A stretch of DNA of 6,802 nt from Bacillota bacterium (GCA_023439605.1 JAEXNS010000356.1:1-6802), one strand, 5' to 3'. Positions 1-6,229 are shown, numbered from the stretch's first letter. Translations and numbers: made by a program. Notes: generated by a model from the letters alone, not told the origin.

Positions 1-294
1 TATAGAATCTTGAACATATTTTGCAATTATATCACTAATATGTGAAGTTCCATGTCTATCTGGTATTTCTACAATTAGTGGTTGCCTTTTATTTAGCTTT
101 ATATCATAGATTAATTCTGAACATAATTTAACTAATTTTTCTGTTATAAGTATAATAGCTATTTCTTTTTGTCGAAGCAATTTATCTAGTATTTGTTTAA
201 CTTCCTCTTTTTCATGAACTACTATTCCTTCAATTCCAGCAAGTCTCATTCCCATATGTGTATCTATGTTATCACTAATAAGAAAAAATTTCAT
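1..294 (-). CDS. atpF: V/A-type ATPase subunit F (3' end cut by window edge)
   Basis: Subunit F (NtpG in the Enterococcus nomenclature) is a small Rossmann-like protein of the central rotor stalk, linking the D/F shaft to the catalytic A3B3 head. Reading from ATG at 294 gives 98 codons with no stop before position 1. The family is about 100 to 105 residues, so only the last few residues are probably missing. Visible hallmarks are the N-terminal strand MKFFLISDN, the segment MGMRLAGIEG at residues 14-23, the hydrophobic strand IAIILITE near 45-52, and the signature PLIVEIPDRHG at 72-82. The start is supported by an AAAAGGAAAA ribosome site that begins in the TAA stop of the upstream K gene, leaving a 13-nt gap and suggesting translational coupling. 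Subunits E, A, B and D are expected further downstream, outside the window. The family call is confident. Confidence 0.93.
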   Translation of the reverse strand, partial: MKFFLISDNIDTHMGMRLAGIEGIVVHEKEEVKQILDKLLRQKEIAIILITEKLVKLCSELIYDIKLNKRQPLIVEIPDRHGTSHISDIIAKYVQDSI

Positions 295-307
295 AATTAT
301 TTTCCTT

Positions 308-733
308 TTATAATTTACTTAAAATCATTACTGAAATCAAAACTCCATATAGAGCTATACCTTCACCCAAAGCAACAAATATAAGAGACTTTGAAAATGA
401 TTTAGGTTCTTCTGCTACTGCACCAATAGCTGCTGGAGCTGCAGCACCAACTGCTATACCACAACCAAGTGATGCCAATCCTGTAGATAATGCTGCCGCA
501 ATAAATCCTAAACCTTGACCAATAGAAATAATCTTTGCTGCTTCTACAGTTTCTGCACTTACTAATCCTCCAAAAGGAATAACAACTGATAAAACAATTA
601 CAGCAAAAAATGAACATAAATTAAATATCATTGCTTTTTTAAATGTGTTGACAACTTTTGCTTTTTTGTAATAAGCAATAAAAGGTAGAGATAAAGATGC
701 TAAAACTAATATAGGTAATAATAAAATTTCCAT
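308..733 (-). CDS. atpK: V/A-type ATPase subunit K (c-ring proteolipid)
   Basis: This is the ion-carrying rotor-ring subunit, an integral membrane protein of 141 residues. Four hydrophobic segments can be read, at roughly 3-21, 36-58, 70-104 and 115-138. The C-terminal hairpin is the classical glycine/alanine-rich proteolipid, with a polar loop AVAEEPKSF at 105-113 followed by ALGEGIALYG at 121-130. Glu124 there is the expected ion-binding carboxylate. The N-terminal hairpin has no acidic residue between positions 3 and 60, so the protein seems to carry one carboxylate per four helices. Alternatively, the first segments may be a removable leader, since VSA before residue 61 resembles a signal-peptidase site. 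By hand alignment with sodium-binding c subunits, the glutamine ligand position is Val95 and the residue after the glutamate is Gly125, which hints at protons. ATG 733 is preceded by GGGAG. It lies 27 nt after subunit I and 13 nt before subunit F. Confidence 0.93.
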   Translation of the reverse strand: MEILLLPILVLASLSLPFIAYYKKAKVVNTFKKAMIFNLCSFFAVIVLSVVIPFGGLVSAETVEAAKIISIGQGLGFIAAALSTGLASLGCGIAVGAAAPAAIGAVAEEPKSFSKSLIFVALGEGIALYGVLISVMILSKL

Positions 734-760
734 AAAAAACTCCCATTTCTATAATTTTTT

Positions 761-2701
761 TTATTTAACTTCAGAATTATAATGAACCTTAATAGGTGAA
801 AAAGCTTTTCCATCACCGTCATAACATCTTGAAAATATTTCATAAAACTCTAATCGAAGTACTTGAATTCCTACGATAAGACCTTCCATTGCCATTACAA
901 AAATATTTCCAATAATTATAATTATCGGAGAGACACCCTTAGCTGCTGTTTCTGATAAAAGCATAACCACTGACATCATACCTGCATGCAAAAATACAAA
1001 TCCTCCTACTCTTAGGAAAGATAATGTGTTAGTTGCGTAACCAAGTAAAAATTCAAAAACCTCAAAAAAGTTAGAAGCAATAAAGTCACCTATTCCTTCT
1101 ATTTTGAATTTTTCACCTTTAACTAAATGTCCCAAAGGTTCTCTCAAAAACATCATTAATATAGGTAAAACTAAAAAGACTAATATAAATGACACTTTAA
1201 AAACATTTGTTTTTAATAGCATAAGAGAAACTATACCATAAACCAAAGAACAAAAGAACATCAAACCAAATATACCGTTGTTACTAAATATAGCTTCTGT
1301 GAAATTTTTCTTTTTGAAACTAATAACTATATTTATAAGTATGGAAATTACAATCATGACGGCACCTATACCTATTGCACCCACCAAAATATTGTTTATA
1401 TTATCCATAACCTCTAACGGTTTATGTTTTAAACCTACTGCATGATATAAAGGATCTAAAGCATGTTCAAAACCAAAAATAGAACCAAATATCAAACCAA
1501 AAAATGCACTTGAAACTCCAACCCTAGTTACTATAGCAGCCAACTGGTTTTTAGTTTTTTTATATACGATTGCTCCCAGCAAAGACAGTACAATACCATG
1601 TCCTACGTCACCAAACATTATTCCAAATAAAATCGTATAAGTAATAGCAACTAAATTTGTTGGATTAAATCCGTTATATTCAGGCAAACCATACATTTCA
1701 ACAAACATAGAAAAAGGTTTTACAAATGGATTATTCCTAAGTTTAACGGGTATTTTAATTTTATTTTCACTATCTGGTGGTTTAATAATAATAGAAACAC
1801 TCGGTAAATCATCAAATAAGGACAAAAATAATTTTTTATCTCTTTCTGCAATAAATCCAACCATTAAAAACTTATCTTTGTATATAGTTGCATATCCTCT
1901 TATTTCAAAACTGTCATACAAATATTTTATTTTACAGAAAATCATATTAATCATCTTATTTTCTGATTTTAAATACTCACTTCTGTCATTTAATAACATT
2001 TCCAGTTTCTTTTCTGCTTTACAGAGATTTTCCCGTATTTCATTTATTTCTTCTTCTGGTTTTCCACTTACATAATCAGGAACCCAAATTCTATCAAAAT
2101 AAAGATCACCAAAAATTTTATCTGCTTGTTTTAAAAAGTTTTTTGGTGCAAAATATACACCCCAATAATAATCCATATCATTATCATAATGAACGAAAAT
2201 AAAATTACTCTTATCATAATATTCTAATTTCGGGTAACTATTTGCTGGTAATTTACCAAATCTAATATGAATATGTTTACATCTAAACAAACTTTCTAAA
2301 TTTATATCCATGTTTTGTATATGTTCAAGTTGTATAAGTATTTGCTTATACTGAGATATGGATTCTTTTAGTTGTTTTATTTGTTCATTTGTAGTATATA
2401 AAGATAATTCTAAATTTGAAATATACTTATCAATTTCTTCAAGAGATTTATTGTTTATTTCCGAAAAATCAACTTCATTAAAGTCAAACTTTTCGCTAAA
2501 ATCAATTGACATCATTTTTTTTAATGATTCTCTATATGGATTTTTTTCATTCAGTTGATAAACATCAATCTCCATTTTTGAAATAGTTGAATAAACATTT
2601 TCCAAATGAAAACACTTACTTTTTATACATTTAGATATTACTAAATCTAGTTTATTGACTTGTCCAGCAATATTTACAAACATCATTTTTTCAATTCCCA
2701 T
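761..2701 (-). CDS. atpI: V/A-type ATPase subunit I (membrane stator a-subunit)
   Basis: Subunit I is the stator of the membrane sector. It forms the ion half-channels against the K ring and anchors the peripheral stalks. The 646 residues match the family length of about 640 to 660. Residues 1 to about 345 form the cytoplasmic arm, with charged coiled-coil stretches near 85-125 and 215-250. From about 346 on there are seven or eight membrane segments. Conserved features include FGIMFGDVGHG at 359-369, EPLGHL at 521-526, NTLSFLRVGGF at 558-568 and QVLRLEFYEIFSRCYDGDGK at 613-632. Arg564 and Arg616 correspond to the two essential channel arginines of yeast Vph1 (R735 and R799). ATG 2701 is favoured over Met6 and Met7 because AAGGAGGTG lies just upstream, at 2712-2720. 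It sits 26 nt after subunit C and 27 nt before subunit K. The sequence is intact, with no frameshift. Confidence 0.96.
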   Translation of the reverse strand: MGIEKMMFVNIAGQVNKLDLVISKCIKSKCFHLENVYSTISKMEIDVYQLNEKNPYRESLKKMMSIDFSEKFDFNEVDFSEINNKSLEEIDKYISNLELSLYTTNEQIKQLKESISQYKQILIQLEHIQNMDINLESLFRCKHIHIRFGKLPANSYPKLEYYDKSNFIFVHYDNDMDYYWGVYFAPKNFLKQADKIFGDLYFDRIWVPDYVSGKPEEEINEIRENLCKAEKKLEMLLNDRSEYLKSENKMINMIFCKIKYLYDSFEIRGYATIYKDKFLMVGFIAERDKKLFLSLFDDLPSVSIIIKPPDSENKIKIPVKLRNNPFVKPFSMFVEMYGLPEYNGFNPTNLVAITYTILFGIMFGDVGHGIVLSLLGAIVYKKTKNQLAAIVTRVGVSSAFFGLIFGSIFGFEHALDPLYHAVGLKHKPLEVMDNINNILVGAIGIGAVMIVISILINIVISFKKKNFTEAIFSNNGIFGLMFFCSLVYGIVSLMLLKTNVFKVSFILVFLVLPILMMFLREPLGHLVKGEKFKIEGIGDFIASNFFEVFEFLLGYATNTLSFLRVGGFVFLHAGMMSVVMLLSETAAKGVSPIIIIIGNIFVMAMEGLIVGIQVLRLEFYEIFSRCYDGDGKAFSPIKVHYNSEVK

Positions 2702-2727
2702 TTTTAATGCTCACCTCCTTTACTTTT

Positions 2728-3768
2728 TTAATCATAAACAAGTAAATTTTCAATATAACTTATATCTCTTTTATATCTAATTCCTTCAATTATATTTGTT
2801 ATATTTTCATTTTCAATTTCAAATAAGTATAACAAAGAATAAATACTTACTGCTGGATTTTCTGAAAACATCAATGACCTTTTGGCAAGTCTATATCTTA
2901 GTTTAGTCAATTTCCACTCAAAATAAACATCTTTATTTGAATCGACCATTTGATTTCCATAAACAGTTTTGTTTAAAATGCTAACAAATTCGTCTATGTC
3001 TTTTGATTGATAAAGATCTAATTGTTTTTTACGACTCATTCTTCCATAGAAAGGTAGCATATTTTGTTGTATTTCATCTGCTGTTGAATTAAAATATTTT
3101 TTCATTCTATAAGAATTGATTAAATTAATAAGATCAATATGCACATGAATCTGTTTCAACAAGATATTTTTACTATTTTTATCAAAATCTTTATTAACCA
3201 CATCCAAAAGCCATTTTATATAATGTGTTCGTAACATTACTTCACATGATAAAAAATCAATTTTATTTTTAATTATTTTAACACTTTTAACTATATCATA
3301 ATAAGGTGTATTTTCAATAACTAATAGTAACTCTTCCAAACTTTTTATTCTCGCCAAAGCCAAAAGATCAAAGCTTGATTTATCAATTAAATAAGAAGGA
3401 ATGGTTGAAATGTGGTCTTCATTTAAACCAGCATTTAAAAGCATTACCGAAGTTAGAATTTCTCTTATTTCTCCTATTTTAACTAAATATTTATAGAATC
3501 CATCCTTATGCAAAAGCTGAAATCGGGTTATTTTTTCATACTTATGATAAAAATGCTTTTTAATAAGATCTTCTAAAAATCCTCTATGTATTATATCAGT
3601 ATTTATATTTTGAAGAATCTCACTATAATGAGTATTTTTTTTCAAATATTCGGCTACTTCATTTACACTTTTTTTATTCAATAATTCTTTATAATGTTCA
3701 TATTTTAATCGATTGCCATACATTGCTCTTGCCTTAACTACAGTAGCATTTTTAGATAAATCTTTCAA
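2728..3768 (-). CDS. atpC: V/A-type ATPase subunit C (central-stalk connector, AC39/d family)
   Basis: Subunit C (eukaryotic d, AC39 family) is the funnel-shaped cytoplasmic protein that docks the central D/F shaft onto the K ring. It is soluble and largely helical, as this sequence is, with no membrane segment. Numbered from the GTG at 3777, recognisable parts are the N-terminal KARAMYGNRL at 15-24, the EVAEYLKKNTHY repeat region at 40-51, the DLINLINSYR helix at 215-224, and the C-terminal NPAVSIYSLLYLFEIENENI stretch at 307-326 followed by EGIRYK. The start is uncertain. GTG 3777 gives 349 residues but has no ribosome site. TTG 3768 gives 346 residues and is preceded at 5 nt by AGGTGA, the same type of site used by neighbouring genes, so I chose TTG. 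The start lies inside the end of the subunit G/H gene in another frame. The position between G/H and I differs from the Enterococcus hirae order, where C follows E. Confidence 0.9.
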   Translation of the reverse strand: MKDLSKNATVVKARAMYGNRLKYEHYKELLNKKSVNEVAEYLKKNTHYSEILQNINTDIIHRGFLEDLIKKHFYHKYEKITRFQLLHKDGFYKYLVKIGEIREILTSVMLLNAGLNEDHISTIPSYLIDKSSFDLLALARIKSLEELLLVIENTPYYDIVKSVKIIKNKIDFLSCEVMLRTHYIKWLLDVVNKDFDKNSKNILLKQIHVHIDLINLINSYRMKKYFNSTADEIQQNMLPFYGRMSRKKQLDLYQSKDIDEFVSILNKTVYGNQMVDSNKDVYFEWKLTKLRYRLAKRSLMFSENPAVSIYSLLYLFEIENENITNIIEGIRYKRDISYIENLLVYD

Positions 3769-4081
3769 AATATTCACCTACTATTACTTTAATTAAACTT
3801 TTTTCTACTTCCTTACACCTTGTTGAACATTGTTGTTCTATTTTGCTTATTTCTTCCTGATTTATTTTATCCAACTCTGCTATTTTCACATTATATTCTG
3901 CCTTGTTTTGTGCTTCTACTTCATCAATTCTTTTTTGTGCATCCATTAACAAAGACGTTTTTATTTTTTCCGCTTCAATTTTGGCATTTTCTATTATGTC
4001 GTCTTTTTCCTTGTATGCATTTTTTAATCGATCATCTGCTACTTTATCAATCTCTATAATTTTATTGATGATATTTTCCAT
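3752..4081 (-). CDS. V/A-type ATPase subunit G/H (peripheral-stalk coiled coil)
   Basis: This 109-residue protein is almost entirely charged helix. It is rich in Lys, Glu, Asp, Ile and Ala, with runs such as ENAKIEAEKIKTSLLMDAQK and EISKIEQQ, and contains no glycine or proline until near the end. This is the profile of the G/H subunit (NtpF in E. hirae), which pairs with subunit E to form the peripheral stalk holding the A3B3 head to subunit I. Identification rests on the coiled-coil character, length and position as the first ATPase gene rather than on a sharp motif. The reading frame stays open upstream to a TTG at 4099, but ATG 4081 is the better start because AGAGGTGA lies 5 nt before it. 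The 3' end overlaps the start of subunit C by 17 nt (26 nt if C starts at GTG 3777). Different naming schemes call this subunit G, H or F, so no symbol is given. Confidence 0.85.
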   Translation of the reverse strand: MENIINKIIEIDKVADDRLKNAYKEKDDIIENAKIEAEKIKTSLLMDAQKRIDEVEAQNKAEYNVKIAELDKINQEEISKIEQQCSTRCKEVEKSLIKVIVGEYFERFI

Positions 4082-4103
4082 AAAATCACCTCTATTCAAT
4101 CAC

Positions 4104-4132
4104 TTAATATACTATTTAATACAGTATATTAA
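4104..4132. repeat. 10-bp perfect inverted repeat between the PFL-like and ATPase genes
   Basis: TTAATATACT (4104-4113) and AGTATATTAA (4123-4132) are exact reverse complements separated by 9 nt. The element fills much of the 51-nt gap between the stop of the PFL-like gene and the start of subunit G/H, the largest gap within the seven-gene run. The stem is nearly all A/T and no U tract follows, so a rho-independent terminator is unlikely. It also contains -10-like hexamers on the minus strand (TATACT and TATATT), but I found no convincing -35. An operator, an internal promoter region or an mRNA stability stem are the alternatives. Confidence 0.6.
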
Positions 4133-5491
4133 TTAGTTCTTTATACTGTGCATAGGTGCCGGTATTCTTCCACCTCTAGATATAAACTTTGAAGCTGATT
4201 TTTCATTTATTTTCATTACAGGACCACTTCCAAGCAATCCACCAAACTCTAAAATATCACCTTCTTTTTTACCTATAGCAGGGATTATTCTAACAGCTGT
4301 TGTTTTATGATTTACCATACCTATTGCCGCTTCATCAGCTATTATTGCTGAAATGGTATCTGGTGTTATAGTTCCTGGCACTACTACCATATCTAAACCT
4401 ACAGAACACACTGCTGTCATTGCTTCTAGTTTTTCTAAAGAAAGAACACCTTGTTTTACTGCTTCTATCATACCTGCATCTTCTGAAACTGGTATAAAAG
4501 CACCTGAAAGTCCACCTACATGTGAAGAGGCCATAACACCACCTTTTTTTACTGCATCATTTAAAAGTGCAAGTGTAGCAGTTGTTCCATGTGTACCACA
4601 CATTTCAAGACCTATTTCCTCTAGTATATATGCAACACTATCACCTACTGCAGGAGTAGGTGCGAGTGATAGATCTACTATTCCAAAAGGAACATTTAGC
4701 ATTTCTGACGCTCTCGAACCTACTAGCTGACCCATTCTTGTTATTTTAAAAGCTGTCTTTTTTATTACATCTGCTATTTCTGAAATATCTGCATCTGGAT
4801 ATTTTGCAATAGCAGCTCTAACAACACCGGGACCAGAAACACCTACATTTATAACGCAATCTGGTTCCCCTACACCATGAAAAGCTCCTGCCATAAATGG
4901 ATTATCATCTACTGCGTTACAAAAAACCACTAATTTTGCTGGACCCATACACTCATTATCAACTGTTTTTTCAGCTGATTCTTTTATTATTTTTCCCATA
5001 AGTGCCACTGCATCCATGTTAATACCAGCTTTACTTGAACCAACATTTACAGAAGAACAAATATTTCTAGTTTTAGCAAGTGCTTCTGGTATAGAATTTA
5101 TTAATTCTAAATCACCAGCACTAAATCCTTTTTGAACAAGTGCAGAATATCCTCCAATAAAATTAACACCACATTCATCTGCAGCACTTTGTAAAGTAAA
5201 TGCAAACTTAATTGGATTTTTATCTCTACATGCAGCACATATCATTGAAATAGGTGTTACTGATATACGTTTATTTATAATTGGAATTCCATATTCCTTT
5301 TCTATTTGTTGACCAACGCTAACTAAATTTTTGGCTTTGCTTACAATTTTATTGTAAACTTTTTCACAAGCCACATCTATATCACTGTCTATACAATCAA
5401 GAAGTGATATGCCCATAGTAATGGTTCTAATATCAAGACACTCGTCCTGAATCATTCTTATGGTTTCTAATATATCATATACGTTTAACAT
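4133..5491 (-). CDS. PFL-like/DUF711 family protein (UPF0210)
   Basis: The 452 residues match the UPF0210/DUF711 family, usually about 450 residues. The family has a fold related to pyruvate formate-lyase and ribonucleotide reductase but no established reaction. Conserved-looking stretches are EKEYGIPIINKRISVTP at 64-80, CSSVNVGSSKAGINMD at 145-160, CNAVDDNPFMAGAFHGVGEP at 191-210, LAPTPAVGDSVAYILEE at 276-292, CGTHGT at 298-303 and SRGGRIPAP at 438-446. No glycyl-radical motif is seen at the C terminus, so the PFL name should not be read as formate-lyase activity. There is no signal peptide, and the protein is expected to be cytoplasmic. ATG 5491 has AGAAGGA a few bases upstream and lies 23 nt after the ACT-domain gene, its usual partner in many bacteria. 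The stop adjoins the inverted repeat at 4104-4132. The family call is firm; the function is unknown. Confidence 0.93.
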   Translation of the reverse strand: MLNVYDILETIRMIQDECLDIRTITMGISLLDCIDSDIDVACEKVYNKIVSKAKNLVSVGQQIEKEYGIPIINKRISVTPISMICAACRDKNPIKFAFTLQSAADECGVNFIGGYSALVQKGFSAGDLELINSIPEALAKTRNICSSVNVGSSKAGINMDAVALMGKIIKESAEKTVDNECMGPAKLVVFCNAVDDNPFMAGAFHGVGEPDCVINVGVSGPGVVRAAIAKYPDADISEIADVIKKTAFKITRMGQLVGSRASEMLNVPFGIVDLSLAPTPAVGDSVAYILEEIGLEMCGTHGTTATLALLNDAVKKGGVMASSHVGGLSGAFIPVSEDAGMIEAVKQGVLSLEKLEAMTAVCSVGLDMVVVPGTITPDTISAIIADEAAIGMVNHKTTAVRIIPAIGKKEGDILEFGGLLGSGPVMKINEKSASKFISRGGRIPAPMHSIKN

Positions 5492-5514
5492 ACATGTTCC
5501 TTCTATCTATAATT

Positions 5515-5784
5515 TTATATTTTGTGCATTGAATTGAAAATATCTTCATGCATTGTATGGATGGATAATTTCAACTCCGTACCTAATTCAATCATTCTAT
5601 CTGATAATTTTGAAAAATCGACATTCATTCTAGAAATATCAACCATCATAATCATAGCAAACATATCTTGTAAAACTGACTGTGTTACTTCTGTAACATT
5701 TGCATTATAATCAGAACAAACTGTACTGACTTTTGCTAGTATACCTATATTATCTTTACCTATTACCGTTATTACAGCTCTCAT
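5515..5784 (-). CDS. Stand-alone ACT-domain protein (UPF0237)
   Basis: This 89-residue protein is a single ACT domain, a small-ligand-binding fold that in other proteins often senses amino acids. The N-terminal MRAVITVIGKDNIGILAKVS supplies the first strand and the glycine-containing ligand loop of the fold. A middle strand, MFAMIMMVDIS, lies at 41-51, and the C-terminal MHEDIFNSMHKI at 78-89 is characteristic of UPF0237. The family usually occurs next to UPF0210, exactly as here, with a 23-nt gap, so the ACT protein may regulate or bind the PFL-like partner; this is inference. The frame is open upstream to a TTG at 5802, but ATG 5784 is chosen because GAAAGGGG sits about 8 nt before it and the resulting length fits the family. 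It is the first gene of the minus-strand run and lies about 33 nt downstream of a strong predicted promoter start site. Confidence 0.92.
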   Translation of the reverse strand: MRAVITVIGKDNIGILAKVSTVCSDYNANVTEVTQSVLQDMFAMIMMVDISRMNVDFSKLSDRMIELGTELKLSIHTMHEDIFNSMHKI

Positions 5785-5823
5785 TACTGAAACCCCTTTC
5801 AAAACATTTTATGTACGAATATA

Positions 5824-5851
5824 ATTATATCACAATAAAAAAAAATGTCAA
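5824..5851 (-). promoter_or_regulatory. Sigma-A-type promoter for the ACT/PFL-like genes, possibly reading into the ATPase genes
   Basis: On the minus strand, TTGACA (5851-5846) and TATAAT (5829-5824) are both perfect consensus hexamers separated by 16 nt. A TG one base before the -10 (TGATATAAT) gives an extended -10. Transcription would begin near 5817, about 33 nt before the ACT start codon. The spacer contains nine consecutive Ts (A9 on the plus strand, 5837-5845). This is the clearest promoter seen for the seven-gene run. Whether it also drives the ATPase genes depends on read-through across the 51-nt gap at 4082-4132. Confidence 0.85.
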
Positions 5852-5886
5852 ACTAAAATATAGTCAAATTTACATTAAAAAAATAT

Positions 5887-5926
5887 CTATAATTATACTA
5901 TAATTATAAATATTAATTATAGTATA
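5887..5926. repeat. Tandem 11-bp repeats nested in a 13-bp inverted repeat
   Basis: CTATAATTATA occurs twice back to back, at 5887-5897 and 5898-5908. Overlapping this, TATACTATAATTA (5894-5906) and TAATTATAGTATA (5914-5926) form a perfect inverted repeat with a 7-nt loop. The 10-mer TATAATTATA recurs at 5820-5829, overlapping the -10 of the ACT promoter. The 11-bp period is close to one helical turn, as expected of repeated regulator-binding sites, but the composition is almost all A/T, so chance is a real alternative. It lies about 35 to 75 bp upstream of the ACT promoter -35. Confidence 0.55.
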
Positions 5927-6130
5927 TTATTTGTCAATATATTAACATCACTTCTCTTGGAATAATTGGGATTATAAAATCAATAATGAATTTCTTGCTA
6001 TTTTTTTAAACTAAATGGTGGTGAAATATTACATACTCCCCCTCTTTTTCACTATCATAAACGACTTAAGTTGATTTTTTTAAAGTATAAATAAAAATAA
6101 ACTTTTTAATCAAAGTATTTTTTGTTTTTA

Positions 6131-6160
6131 ATTTGAAAAATAAAGATAAATTTTTCAAAT
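6131..6160. repeat. 11-bp perfect inverted repeat (AT-rich hairpin)
   Basis: ATTTGAAAAAT (6131-6141) and ATTTTTCAAAT (6150-6160) are exact reverse complements with an 8-nt loop. The element lies in the middle of a divergent intergenic region, so neither flanking gene ends here and a terminator role has no obvious client. The stem has one G/C pair per arm and no U tract follows. A regulator-binding site or a chance A/T palindrome are the alternatives. Confidence 0.5.
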
Positions 6161-6229
6161 AGGTTTTAAATACAGATTTAATTATTAAAGTTTGCTTTAT
6201 ATAATGTATATTTAATATTTTTTAGTCAA

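Noticed and set aside
166..176. A Spo0A-box-like TTTTTGTCGAA sequence
   Set aside because: It lies inside the subunit F coding region, away from any promoter, and is explained by the codons there.
193..384. A 63-codon plus-strand frame across the subunit F/K junction
   Set aside because: It is antisense to two firmly identified ATPase genes, and its low-complexity Phe/Tyr/Lys/Ser content looks like the complement of real coding sequence.
4082..4132. The inverted repeat as a rho-independent terminator for the PFL-like gene
   Set aside because: The stem is almost entirely A/T and is not followed by a run of Ts on the minus strand.
3820..4136. Two overlapping plus-strand frames rich in Leu and Phe
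   Set aside because: They are the complement of the Glu/Lys-rich coiled-coil gene G/H; GAA and AAA codons on one strand read as TTC and TTT on the other, creating false hydrophobic proteins.
4353..4730. A 125-codon open frame on the plus strand
   Set aside because: It lies wholly antisense to the well-supported PFL-like gene, has no ribosome site and has a Ser/Pro/Thr-rich composition typical of a shadow frame.
4133..5491. True pyruvate formate-lyase or glycyl-radical enzyme
   Set aside because: The protein is much shorter than formate-lyase, has no C-terminal glycyl-radical motif, and no activating enzyme gene is adjacent.
5923..6009. An open plus-strand frame encoding a hydrophobic peptide-like stretch
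   Set aside because: It has no start codon until close to its end and no ribosome site, and it begins right after the repeat cluster, so chance is the simplest explanation.
6029..6044. A minus-strand GAGGGGGAG followed by ATG, resembling a strong ribosome site
   Set aside because: The G run is only about 3 nt from the ATG, too close for normal initiation, and the next codon is TAA.
6015..6074. A 19-codon plus-strand frame starting ATG-GTG-GTG with a hydrophobic product
   Set aside because: There is no Shine-Dalgarno upstream, no family resemblance, and this length is easily reached by chance.
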